64,000 bases of DNA, taken from positions 1,674,001-1,738,000 of the forward strand of contig NZ_CP133319.1 of assembly GCF_038811545.1 (NCBI RefSeq). Direction: 5' to 3'. The position numbers were made by a program, and so were the translations under genes. This document shows positions 56,212-64,000 of this stretch, one piece after another. The DNA comes from Rhodoligotrophos sp. CJ14 (GTDB lineage: Bacteria > Pseudomonadota > Alphaproteobacteria > Rhizobiales > Im1). Position 1 is the stretch's first letter. Every line of letters starts with the position of its first letter. The notes below the pieces were generated by a model that made no database searches, was not told the origin of the DNA, and saw only the letters and a list, made by a program, of their open reading frames with translations.

Positions 56212-58287
56212 ATGGGTAATCGGCTGGCGTGGCTACGCCGCGCGATGATGGCGGGTGTTGCCCTGGCCGCGGTGACGGCCACGGCCAAAGCGCAGGAAGC
56301 GGGGCAAGTTGCGGGACCAGTCCCGGCGGAAGGTGAAGCCGTGCCGCAGGAGTGGCTGTCACTGGACGAGATCACGGTCGTGCCGGGCAAGATCGAGGAA
56401 ACGCCGATCGACTCGCCCACCGCTGTGAGCATCGTCACCGAGAGGAAGCTGGAGCAGCGCCAGGCGGCAACGCTCGACGACATTTTCCGGGGCATGCCGA
56501 GCGTTACTGTCGCGCAGGATCGCGACCAGCCTGGTGGCTCGATCAATATTCGCGGCCTTCAGGATTTTGGGCGCGTGGCGGTGACCATCGATGGTGCCCG
56601 CCAGAATTTTCAGATTTCAAAGCACAATGGCCAAAACCTGGTCTATATCGAGCCCGAGCTCCTGAAGAAGGTGACGGTTGTCCGCGGTCCCGTGGCGAAC
56701 ATCTACGGCTCCGGCGCAATTGGCGGCGTTGTCGCCTTCGAGACCAAGGATGCCCGCGACATCCTCGATCCCGGCCAGTTTGCCGGTGGAATTCTGCGCA
56801 GCGGTTACGAGACGAATGGCGACGGCTGGTTCCTGAGCGGCACCGGCGCCATGCAGTATGACGCCTTCGACGCCGTGGGCAACATCACCTATCGCGACCG
56901 TGGGGATTACAAGAACGGCAAGGGCGAGACGGTTGATGGCTCCGCCTTCGACATCCTGAGCGGCTTCGCCAAAATGGGTTATCGGCCCGCCGAGGGCCAC
57001 GAGATCAAGGTGAGCTACATCGGGACCGATGATCAGTGGCTGGACGAGTCGGAAAGCGTGGCGCGCGACAGCCGGCTGACCAACAATATTGGTGTGGTCC
57101 GCTATACCTTCGACGACCCGAATGGCGACTTCTGGAACCTGTCCGCCAGCGGCTATGTCTCGACCACAAATCTCGACCAGCGCAATGAGACGGGCCCCAC
57201 CGCCGGCTTCACCCGCGGCTTCGACCTGACCACCTACGGCTTCGATATCTATAACACGACCCTGTTCGAGACCGGCTTCATCGGCCATGCCCTCACCTAT
57301 GGCGGCGACTTCTTCAACGACCATGTGAAGACGGCCGACGAGGTGGGCACCGGCGACCTGTTCACGCCGGGCGGCAAACGCGATGCCTATGGCGCCTTCA
57401 TCCAGGACAAGATGACCTTCACGCCCTGGCTCTACCTGATCGCCGCGGGCCGCTTCGATGGCTACAAGCTCGACGGCACCGACACGATCACAGGTGAGCC
57501 GGTCGACAACGAGGGCGACCGGATCTCACCCAAGGTGACCGTTGCTGTGAAGCCTTTCTACCAATATCTCGAAGGCCTCGAGTTCTACGGCACCTATGCG
57601 GAAGGCTATCGCGCCCCGAGCGTGACCGAAACGCTGATCTCCGGCATCCACCCGCCCCCGGCCACCTTCCCCTTCCTGCCGAACCCCGATCTCAAGCCGG
57701 AAACCGCCAAGACCTTCGAGGTTGGCCTCAACTTCAAATATAATGGCCTGTTCACCGGCGATGATGCCCTGCGCATCAAGACCGCGGTGTTCCAGAACAA
57801 TGTGGACGATCTGATCTCGTTCGAGCAGGTTCTGCCCACGCCCTTCCCCTTCGGTAGTTTCCAATATGTGAACGTCGCTAAGGCCAGGATCAAAGGCTTC
57901 GAGTTCGAGGGCATGTATGATGCCGGCTTTATGTTTGCCGGCGTGAGCGGCCAGATCCTGCGCGGCAAGGACCGCACGACGCACGATTGGCTGAACTCCA
58001 TTCCACCGGACCAGATCACCGGCACCTTGGGCTTCCGCTTCTTGGACGAGAAGCTGGAGCTCGGCACCGAGATCACGGCGGCCGCGAAGCAGCACCGAGT
58101 GAGCGATCCCGATTTGAAATCGAGCGCCTTCACCCTGGTCGATCTCTTCGTGGGCTATGCCTATAGCCCGGATCTCCGCTTCGACGTCCGCTTCAACAAT
58201 ATTCTGGATGAGAACTACCGGCCGTTCCTCAACCAGACGGACATGCCAGGGTTCAACACGAAATTCGCGATGACCATGCGGTTTTGA
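56212..58287 (+). CDS. hmuR: TonB-dependent heme/hemoglobin receptor
   Basis: 691 residues with a signal peptide ending near AVTATAKAQEA. A TonB-box-like ITVVPGK follows, then a plug (SIVTERKLEQRQAATLDDIF, GSINIRGLQDFGRVAVTIDG, VRGPVANIYGSGAIGGVVAF) and a beta-barrel ending in Phe (NTKFAMTMRF). The overall pattern is that of TonB-dependent hemoglobin/heme receptors. It takes heme into the periplasm for HmuT. It is divergent from hemP and has GGAGGGGG before the start. Confidence 0.93.
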   Translation: MGNRLAWLRRAMMAGVALAAVTATAKAQEAGQVAGPVPAEGEAVPQEWLSLDEITVVPGKIEETPIDSPTAVSIVTERKLEQRQAATLDDIFRGMPSVTVAQDRDQPGGSINIRGLQDFGRVAVTIDGARQNFQISKHNGQNLVYIEPELLKKVTVVRGPVANIYGSGAIGGVVAFETKDARDILDPGQFAGGILRSGYETNGDGWFLSGTGAMQYDAFDAVGNITYRDRGDYKNGKGETVDGSAFDILSGFAKMGYRPAEGHEIKVSYIGTDDQWLDESESVARDSRLTNNIGVVRYTFDDPNGDFWNLSASGYVSTTNLDQRNETGPTAGFTRGFDLTTYGFDIYNTTLFETGFIGHALTYGGDFFNDHVKTADEVGTGDLFTPGGKRDAYGAFIQDKMTFTPWLYLIAAGRFDGYKLDGTDTITGEPVDNEGDRISPKVTVAVKPFYQYLEGLEFYGTYAEGYRAPSVTETLISGIHPPPATFPFLPNPDLKPETAKTFEVGLNFKYNGLFTGDDALRIKTAVFQNNVDDLISFEQVLPTPFPFGSFQYVNVAKARIKGFEFEGMYDAGFMFAGVSGQILRGKDRTTHDWLNSIPPDQITGTLGFRFLDEKLELGTEITAAAKQHRVSDPDLKSSAFTLVDLFVGYAYSPDLRFDVRFNNILDENYRPFLNQTDMPGFNTKFAMTMRF

Positions 58288-58293
58288 GCGATG

Positions 58294-58369
58294 GAGGCGG
58301 AGCGCCTCGGGCAGCTCCGCCTCGGCTTGATCAATGGACCTGAGGATCCTCCATCGAGCAGGGAGGATC
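58294..58369 (+). repeat. Two hairpins after the receptor gene
   Basis: GAGGCGGAGC (58294-58303)/GCTCCGCCTC (58314-58323) is an exact ten-base stem, and GATCCTCC (58345-58352)/GGAGGATC (58362-58369) is an eight-base stem. The first may end or protect the receptor mRNA; neither has a T-run. Confidence 0.6.
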
Positions 58370-58415
58370 TCGCCATGAATGGAGACGACACTTGGGCCTG
58401 CTTCGGAGAGTGAGC

Positions 58416-58901
58416 GTGAGACGTCATCGTCACATCGGGACTATCGCCGGCATCCTGCTCGCCAGCGGCACGCTTGGAGCTGCCGCCCTCGCCCAAGCCC
58501 CCCAGCAATCTGCTGAAACGCAACGCGCAGACGCCAAGGACGCATCCCTCGATATCGAGCTCAATCGGCTGGAGCAGCGGGATAATGCGTGCCGGTTGAG
58601 CTTCGTCTATCGCAACCGCCTCGGCGCTGATCTTGCCAATCTCCAGCTTGAGGCGGTCCTTTTCGACAAGGATGAGCGCGTGGAGCGCTTCCTCGTTCTC
58701 TCGTCCAAGGCACTGCCTGCCGAGAAGATCCGGGTTCAGCAATTCGACATTGCCGGTCTTGACTGCAAGGGCCTCGGCTCGGTGCTGGTCAATGATGTGA
58801 AAGCCTGCGAGGGAGAGGGGCTGGAGCCCGCAAAATGCCTGGCGGAGCTTGCCCTTTCCTCCAAGACTGACACCAAACTGCTCAGTTCGGTTGACCAATG
58901 A
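58416..58901 (+). CDS. Exported protein of unknown function upstream of tonB
   Basis: 161 residues from a GTG at 58416 with GGAG nine bases upstream. A signal peptide (HIGTIAGILLASGTLGAAAL, cut near ALAQAP) precedes a domain with ELNRLEQRDNACRLSFVYRN, ANLQLEAVLFDKDERVER and FDIAGLDCKGLGSVLVND. Four Cys could form disulphides. Its stop overlaps the tonB start (ATGA), so the two are co-expressed. Related proteins occur beside tonB in rhizobia; no function assigned. Confidence 0.7.
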   Translation: MRRHRHIGTIAGILLASGTLGAAALAQAPQQSAETQRADAKDASLDIELNRLEQRDNACRLSFVYRNRLGADLANLQLEAVLFDKDERVERFLVLSSKALPAEKIRVQQFDIAGLDCKGLGSVLVNDVKACEGEGLEPAKCLAELALSSKTDTKLLSSVDQ

Positions 58902-59977
58902 CCCGCACCTCCGCCCGATGGGCGGCCGGCCTGATCGGCGCCCTTCTGCTGCATGTGGCTGTTCTCGGCATGGTCCCCTGGTCGCGGGAAGAGGCCCTGA
59001 GTGAACGCTCGGCCGGCGAAGAGGCGGATGTCTGGGGCGCACCGACCAGCACCATCCTGATGGAGCTGGCAACCGTCGAATCCGTGGCGGGTGAAACGCC
59101 AGAAGCAACTGAGGCCGAACCAACCGAGGTGGTCGAGAACGCAACGAGCCCCGAGGTTGAACCTGTCGAGACATCCGAGGCCGAGCCGGTTGAAACCTCG
59201 GAAGCCGAGCCTGTGGAAGCCCAAGAGGTTGCGGCCATAGAGCCGCGAGAGGTGCAAGAGGTAGAGCCCGTCGAGGCAAAGCCCGTGCAAGCGCGAGAGG
59301 CTGAGCCTGCGCCGCGCCAAGAAAGCCAGGTCGTTGCGGCAGTCGATCCCATATCGCCGCTGGAGCCGGTTTCCGAGGAGGCTCAAGCCGTAGAGGCGGA
59401 AGTTCCAACCCCGGCCCCCTCCCCCAAGCCCAAGCAGGCCCAGGAAAAGCCGGTCACCCCCGAAAAGCCCAAGGTGGCGAAGACAACGCCAAAGAAGCCG
59501 GAACCGGAGCGTCGCTCTAAGCAAGCCCCCAAGCCAGCCAAGGAGAAGGCCCCGCAGGAGCAGGCGGCGCGGGCACGCACGGCGAGCCGCACCGAGGCGG
59601 ACGCGGGGAATGCCAAGAGATCGGCAAGTGCGGCGAGCGGCGTGGCTAAAGGCAATCGCGGCACGCGCCAGGCCAATCCGGGCTGGTCCAATCGCTCGAA
59701 CTATGCCGGCCGCATTCTCGCGCACCTGCAGCGCCATAAGCATTACCCGGAAGATGCGGCGCGGCGGGGGTTGACGGGTGTCGCAACGCTCACCTTTTCG
59801 ATTGCCGCAAACGGCGAGCTCAAATCCGTGCGGCTCCGCGGCAGCTCAGGCATCGCAAGTCTCGATGAGGCGGCAATAGCTACGGTGCGTCGCGCCTCGC
59901 CTTTTCCACCAATTCCCGCGGAAGCGCAGGTTTCGGCAATGACCTTCACCGTGCCCTTGCGCTACAAGCGGCCATAA
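58898..59977 (+). CDS. tonB: Energy transducer TonB
   Basis: 359 residues. An N-terminal membrane anchor (AAGLIGALLLHVAVLGMVPW) with the conserved His is followed by a long Pro/Glu and Pro/Lys periplasmic spacer, including the direct repeat EPVETSEAEPVETSEAEPVE (about residues 89-108). The C-terminal domain has SNYAGRILAHLQRHKHYPED, AARRGLTGVATLTFSI and ASPFPPIPAEAQ. It couples the proton motive force to the heme receptor. No exbB or exbD is in the window. Confidence 0.93.
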   Translation: MTRTSARWAAGLIGALLLHVAVLGMVPWSREEALSERSAGEEADVWGAPTSTILMELATVESVAGETPEATEAEPTEVVENATSPEVEPVETSEAEPVETSEAEPVEAQEVAAIEPREVQEVEPVEAKPVQAREAEPAPRQESQVVAAVDPISPLEPVSEEAQAVEAEVPTPAPSPKPKQAQEKPVTPEKPKVAKTTPKKPEPERRSKQAPKPAKEKAPQEQAARARTASRTEADAGNAKRSASAASGVAKGNRGTRQANPGWSNRSNYAGRILAHLQRHKHYPEDAARRGLTGVATLTFSIAANGELKSVRLRGSSGIASLDEAAIATVRRASPFPPIPAEAQVSAMTFTVPLRYKRP

Positions 59978-60012
59978 ACCTTTCACTTTCAACTGACCAG
60001 AGGGGGACACTG

Positions 60013-60330
60013 ATGTTCATCGCGATGAATCGCTTCAAGGTGGCGCATGGCAGCGAAGCGGATTTCGAGCATGTCTGGAAGAGCCGCGACACGCATCTGA
60101 ACGAGGTGCCGGGTTTCGTGGAGTTCCATTTGCTCAAAGGCCCGGTGCGGGAAGATCACACGCTCTATTCCTCGCATACGATCTGGCGCGATAAGGCGTC
60201 CTTCGAGGGTTGGACGAAATCCGAGCAATTCCGCAAGGCGCATCAGGACGCCGGCAACCGCAAGACGCTGTATTTGGGGCACCCGGAGTTCGAAGGCTTC
60301 GAAGTCGTGCAGACCGTGACCAAGGAATAG
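60013..60330 (+). CDS. hmuQ: Heme-degrading monooxygenase (IsdG/HmuQ-like)
   Basis: 105 residues, a dimeric ferredoxin-like ABM-fold protein: MFIAMNRFKVAHGSEADFEH, VWKSRDTHLNEVPGFVEFHL, SSHTIWRDKASFEGWTKSEQ and FRKAHQDAGNR. This pattern matches the IsdG-like heme oxygenases called HmuQ/HmuD in Bradyrhizobium. It would release iron from imported heme in the cytoplasm, completing the locus. It starts 36 bases after tonB. Confidence 0.87.
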   Translation: MFIAMNRFKVAHGSEADFEHVWKSRDTHLNEVPGFVEFHLLKGPVREDHTLYSSHTIWRDKASFEGWTKSEQFRKAHQDAGNRKTLYLGHPEFEGFEVVQTVTKE

Positions 60331-60360
60331 ACGGCCCACACAGAGGCACTTCACGACGAG

Positions 60361-60384
60361 AGGACCGGCACGCCGGTCCTTTCT
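60361..60384 (+). terminator. Rho-independent terminator of the tonB-hmuQ transcript
   Basis: AGGACCGG pairs with CCGGTCCT over a four-base loop (60361-60380), followed by TTTCT. It lies 30 bases after hmuQ. Confidence 0.78.
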
Positions 60385-60508
60385 ATAGGAGTTACCCCAA
60401 AGAACCGCGCTGGTGCATCCGCGTGTAGGGACAAGCAGCGATCGTCATACCCCCGACATGTGAATCGCCCATAGGCTGCTGCATGGCCCGCATGGCAGTA
60501 GCAGACCG

Positions 60509-61360
60509 ATGAATGTCCAGCCGCATCGCCCTTTTCGTTATCGGACCATCTGGATATCCGATTTTCACCTCGGCACTCGGCGTGCCCAGACCGAGCTCTT
60601 GCTCGACTTCCTCCGCCACACGGAATCCGACACGCTCTACCTCGTCGGCGATGTGATCGACAACTGGGCGCTCAAGAAGCGCTGGTACTGGACACAAACC
60701 CATAACGACGTGATCCAGAAGATCCTGCGCAAGGCGCGCAAGGGCACCAAGGTCATCTATATTCCAGGCAATCACGATGATTATTTCCGCGATTTTGCCG
60801 AAGCGCGCTTCGGCCGGATCTGCGTGAAGCTCGAGGCCATGCATACCACCGCGAGTGGCCGGCGCTATCTCGTCATGCATGGCGACAAGTTCGATGGCGT
60901 GGTGCGCTATGCCAAGTGGCTCGCGGTGCTCGGCGATCGCGCCTACGGCCTCTCGATCATCATCAACAGCGTCTTCAATCGGGTGCGCCGCCTCTTCGGC
61001 CTGCCCTATTGGTCCCTATCGGCCTATCTCAAATACAAGGTGAAGCGCGCGGTCGAATTCGTGTCGCGCTTTGAGGATGCCTTGGTGCATGAGGCCCGCC
61101 GGCAGGGCGCCGATGGCGTGATCTGCGGCCATGTCCACACCCCGCAGATGCGGGACATCGGCGGCGTTCACTACTGCAATGATGGCGACTGGGTGGAAAG
61201 CTGCACCGCTCTGGTCGAGACCTTTGCCGGCACGCTTGAGATCATTCGCTGGACCAGAATGGATCCTCTGGCAACAAACCCGGAGGTCCAGATCCCCATC
61301 AGCGAGTTTGTCGCCCCGGTCACCGAGACTGAATTGCTCGAGCCGGCGGCCGCACGGTGA
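60509..61360 (+). CDS. LpxH-like UDP-2,3-diacylglucosamine diphosphatase family metallophosphoesterase
   Basis: 283 residues. Metallophosphoesterase motifs are in order: ISDFHLGTRR (D-x-H), YLVGDVIDNW (G-D), IPGNHDDYF (G-N-H-D), VMHGDKFD and CGHVHTPQM (G-H-x-H). The length fits the LpxH-like group that cleaves UDP-2,3-diacylglucosamine in lipid A synthesis, although some members act on other lipids. The stop overlaps the glycosyltransferase start, suggesting a shared envelope role. Confidence 0.83.
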   Translation: MNVQPHRPFRYRTIWISDFHLGTRRAQTELLLDFLRHTESDTLYLVGDVIDNWALKKRWYWTQTHNDVIQKILRKARKGTKVIYIPGNHDDYFRDFAEARFGRICVKLEAMHTTASGRRYLVMHGDKFDGVVRYAKWLAVLGDRAYGLSIIINSVFNRVRRLFGLPYWSLSAYLKYKVKRAVEFVSRFEDALVHEARRQGADGVICGHVHTPQMRDIGGVHYCNDGDWVESCTALVETFAGTLEIIRWTRMDPLATNPEVQIPISEFVAPVTETELLEPAAAR

Positions 61361-62481
61361 TGGGAGAGCCGGCCAAGCCACTCAAACTGCTGATTGTCAC
61401 CGATGCTTGGCATCCCCAGGTCAATGGTGTCGTCCAGACATTATCGCGCACCATCGAAGAGCTGACCGCGGCGGGTCACACCATATCCCTGCTGACCCCG
61501 GAGCCGTTTCGAACGCTCCCCCTGCCCAGCTATCCCGAGATCCGCTTGGCCATCCCGCGCCCTGGTGCGGTGACCGCCATCATCGAGACCGCCAATCCCG
61601 ACGCGGTCCATATCGCAACCGAAGGCGTGCTCGGCCTCCTGGCGCGCCGGCACTGTCTCCGGCACAACCGGCCCTTCACCACCAGCTATCACACGCGTTT
61701 TCCCGAATATATCGAGGCTCGCGTCCGAAGCCCGCTCATCGGCCGCGCCATGCGGCGGCTCGGCTATGATGTGCTGCGATGGTTCCATGGTCCGAGCCGC
61801 GCCGTCATGGTGGGCACCCCCTCAATGGCTCGCGCGCTGGCGGCCGAGGGCTTCCGCGCGATCAAGCTATGGACGCGCGGCGTCGACCACGCCCTGTTCC
61901 ATCCCGCAAGACGCGTTGAGCTCGATTGCCCCGGGCCGGTGATGCTCTATGTGGGACGGGTCGCGGTGGAAAAGAACCTCGATGCCTTTCTGTCGCTTCC
62001 CCTTCCGGGCACCAAATATGTGGTGGGCGATGGTCCAGATCTCCCTCGCCTGAAAGGCCTTTATCCCGAAACGATCTTCACCGGCTTCCTGCACGGCGAG
62101 GCCCTGGCCGCGATGATGGCATCAGCCGATGTCTTCGTGTTCCCCAGCCGCACCGACACTTTCGGTCTGGTGCTGCTCGAGGCTATGGCGAGCGGTGTTC
62201 CCGTGGCGGCCTTCCCGGTTCCCGGCCCCGGCGACATCATCGAGGATGGCATCTCCGGTGCGCTTGACGAAGACCTGGGCAGCGCCATAACCCGCGCCCT
62301 CACCTGCTCGCGCGAGGCAGCCCGTGCCCGCTCCCTCACCTATAGCTGGCAGCGCACCGCCGAAATCTTCGTGGCGCTCATCCGCGAGGCCCAGCTGGAA
62401 ATAGAAAGGACCCGCCAATTGGCGGGCCCTTCCGTCAACCACCAGCCGACAAGTTTGGGGGCGGACAATGCCAGTGGTTGA
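61360..62481 (+). CDS. Family 4 glycosyltransferase (GT-B)
   Basis: 373 residues. The acceptor-domain start is LLIVTDAWHPQVNGVVQTL and the donor-domain patterns are YVGRVAVEKNLDAFL, VGDGPDLPRLKGLYPE and PSRTDTFGLVLLEAMASGVP (E-x7-E). Such enzymes paired with an LpxH-like hydrolase often glycosylate membrane lipids. A small hairpin CCCGCC/GGCGGG lies inside the last codons, and an AT-rich dyad CTGAATG/CATTCAG lies at 62518-62545, between this gene and the convergent galE. Confidence 0.87.
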   Translation: MGEPAKPLKLLIVTDAWHPQVNGVVQTLSRTIEELTAAGHTISLLTPEPFRTLPLPSYPEIRLAIPRPGAVTAIIETANPDAVHIATEGVLGLLARRHCLRHNRPFTTSYHTRFPEYIEARVRSPLIGRAMRRLGYDVLRWFHGPSRAVMVGTPSMARALAAEGFRAIKLWTRGVDHALFHPARRVELDCPGPVMLYVGRVAVEKNLDAFLSLPLPGTKYVVGDGPDLPRLKGLYPETIFTGFLHGEALAAMMASADVFVFPSRTDTFGLVLLEAMASGVPVAAFPVPGPGDIIEDGISGALDEDLGSAITRALTCSREAARARSLTYSWQRTAEIFVALIREAQLEIERTRQLAGPSVNHQPTSLGADNASG

Positions 62482-62579
62482 TGCTGGCCATCATCGTCCA
62501 CCCCGGCTGAGCGCTGCCTGAATGAAAAATTTATCATTCATTCAGCTAAATTGCGCCGAGCCGATCCCTCTGCCCGGAA

Positions 62580-63572
62580 TTAGCTGACCGCGAGCTTGGT
62601 CTTCAGCCGGTTTTCCCAATGCAGCGCGCTCGCGACGATTTCATCGAGGTCCTCATGCTCCGGCGCCCAGCCGAGCCGCTCGCGCACTTTTTTGGCACCG
62701 GCAACCAGCATTGGCGCATCCCCCGGACGCGGCGGCCCATCCCGCACCACGAGTGGATGATTGGTGGCCCGCTCGACCGCCGATATCACCTCGAGCACCG
62801 AATAGCCCTTGCCATAGCCGCAATTGAACACGTCGCTGCGCCCGCCCGCGCGCAGATAATTGAGCGCCGCCATGTGAGCTGCGATCAGATCGGTGACATG
62901 GATATAATCGCGAATGCAGGTGCCATCCGGTGTCGGATAGTCCCGCCCGAAGATCTCGAGATACGGCCGATCACCGAGCGCGGCTTGAGCCGCCACCTTG
63001 ATCAGATGCGTCGCCCGCGGCGACGACTGCCCGCTGCGCCCCTGCGGATCAGCCCCCGCCACGTTGAAATAGCGGAGCGCCGCATAGGTGATATCATGGG
63101 CCGCAGCCGTGTCCCGCAACATGAGCTCGGACATAAGCTTCGATGTCCCATAAGGGGAAATCGGATCGAGCCGCGCTGTCTCAAACACGGGCATCTCATC
63201 TTGAATGCCGTAAACCGCAGCGGTCGAGGAGAAGATGAAATGCGGCACGCCCGCGGCCACCGCCGCTGCGATCAGCCCGCGGGTCTTGACTGTGTTGTTG
63301 AGATAATAGCCCAGCGGATCTGCCACCGAGTCCGGCACGACGATCGAGCCGGCAAAATGGATGATCGCCTCGCAATCGCCCGTCGACAGAGCCCTTTTCA
63401 GCAGCGCCTCATCACCAATATCGCCATGAATGAAGCGTACGCCATCCGGTACCGCCCAGCGGAATCCCGTCGACAGATTGTCGATGACCGTTACGTCTTC
63501 TCCGGCGTCTAGCAGGGCGAGAACCATATGGCTGCCGATGTACCCGGCGCCGCCCGTCACGACGATTGTCAT
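62580..63572 (-). CDS. galE: UDP-glucose 4-epimerase
   Basis: 330 residues from the ATG at 63572 (MTIVVTGGAGYIGSHMVLAL). The Rossmann G-x-x-G-x-x-G binds NAD. The active site has FIFSSTAAVYG (Ser) and SPYGTSKLMSELM (Y-x-x-x-K), and ALRYFNVAGADP is typical of GalE. It interconverts UDP-glucose and UDP-galactose for surface polysaccharides. It is divergent from galU, which makes its substrate. A start 14 codons earlier lacks support. Confidence 0.95.
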   Translation of the reverse strand: MTIVVTGGAGYIGSHMVLALLDAGEDVTVIDNLSTGFRWAVPDGVRFIHGDIGDEALLKRALSTGDCEAIIHFAGSIVVPDSVADPLGYYLNNTVKTRGLIAAAVAAGVPHFIFSSTAAVYGIQDEMPVFETARLDPISPYGTSKLMSELMLRDTAAAHDITYAALRYFNVAGADPQGRSGQSSPRATHLIKVAAQAALGDRPYLEIFGRDYPTPDGTCIRDYIHVTDLIAAHMAALNYLRAGGRSDVFNCGYGKGYSVLEVISAVERATNHPLVVRDGPPRPGDAPMLVAGAKKVRERLGWAPEHEDLDEIVASALHWENRLKTKLAVS

Positions 63573-63692
63573 TAAGCCTCCGAACCAATTTGGCACGCGC
63601 CGCGTTTTGGCCACCGTGCAGCTACATTAGTGTTTCGGGTGATGTGCCTCAGAGCTAAGCTAGCAAACATAAGGCCAGAGAGAGAGGGATTT

Positions 63693-64000
63693 ATGTCGCG
63701 CCGACTTCGCAAAGCCGTTTTCCCAGTGGCGGGCCTCGGAACCCGTTTCCTACCGGCAACCAAGGCGGTTCCTAAGGAAATGCTGACGATCGTCGATCGT
63801 CCGGTCATCCAGCTTGCCGTCGATGAGGCACGCGAAGCGGGTATTGAGCACTTCGTCTTCGTCACCGGTCGCAACAAGGGCGTCATCGAAGACCATTTCG
63901 ACAAGCAGTTCGAGCTTGAAACCACCCTGAGGAATCGTGGCAAGACCAAGGAACTGGATCTCCTCGCCTCTGATCTCCCGAGCGCGGGCCAGACGAGCTT
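63693..64000 (+). CDS. galU: UTP-glucose-1-phosphate uridylyltransferase (partial)
   Basis: The first 102 codons, cut by the window end. [20 protein letters not shown] is the nucleotide-binding motif and [19 protein letters not shown] plus [17 protein letters not shown] are GalU signatures. It makes UDP-glucose, the substrate of the divergent galE product. Confidence 0.95.
   Translation, partial: MSRRLRKAVFPVAGLGTRFLPATKAVPKEMLTIVDRPVIQLAVDEAREAGIEHFVFVTGRNKGVIEDHFDKQFELETTLRNRGKTKELDLLASDLPSAGQTS

Overview
The window is 64 kb of alphaproteobacterial chromosome, most likely from a member of the Hyphomicrobiales (Rhizobiales). The evidence is a CpdR response regulator, an alphaproteobacterial suhB-type small RNA beside hisN, a ROSE-type RNA thermometer before an hsp20 gene, and a rhizobial-style heme uptake locus (hemP, hmuTUV, TonB receptor, heme monooxygenase). 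No rRNA genes and no CRISPR arrays are visible.

Bases 1 to about 31,067 are the right-hand part of a lambda/HK97-like siphophage prophage; its left end lies outside the window. It abuts the 3' end of a tRNA-Val(GAC) gene (31,068-31,142, minus strand), and the tyrosine integrase ends 14 bases before that tRNA. The leftward late block (16.2 kb to 1) encodes a holin-like protein, lipoprotein, HNH nuclease, terminase subunits, a fused prohead protease-major capsid protein, portal, a collagen-like fibre, head-tail joining proteins, tail tube, two tail chaperones, tape measure and tail-tip proteins. The leftward early block (22.3 to 16.9 kb) encodes a Cro-like protein, a GapR-like protein, a VRR-NUC nuclease, a stand-alone DnaA DNA-binding domain, a replication-initiator-like protein and many small unknown genes. 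The rightward blocks (22.4 to 31.05 kb) encode a CI/S24 repressor, a roughly 700-base stretch without genes but rich in hairpins and terminators, then small early genes, a Sak4-like recombinase, a PD-(D/E)XK nuclease, an HNH nuclease, an excisionase-like protein and the integrase.

The switch can be read directly. A leftward and a rightward promoter each carry a pair of related 14-bp operators of form ACCTA-N4-TAGGT, placed the same way relative to -35 and -10, as in the lambda OR/OL logic. Between the repressor gene and the rightward promoter lies a candidate structured non-coding RNA with its own promoter, three hairpins and a terminator. A second control point is an array of 21-bp palindromic repeats between two divergent GTG starts at 21.2 kb.

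From 31.07 kb to the end the content is chromosomal: tRNA-Val, cpdR, an N-formylglutamate amidohydrolase, a suhB-type sRNA, hisN, an alpha/beta hydrolase, a heat-shock unit, threonine aldolase with an S9 peptidase, gltBD (ammonia assimilation), a haloalkane dehalogenase, OsmC, an SGNH/DUF459 protein lacking expected catalytic residues, a lytic transglycosylase, an MBL hydrolase, two methyltransferases, an Rrf2 regulator, the heme locus (52.9-60.3 kb), an LpxH-like phosphohydrolase with a glycosyltransferase, and divergent galE and galU (galU cut by the window edge).

Family assignments rest on reading motifs by eye; no database search was run.
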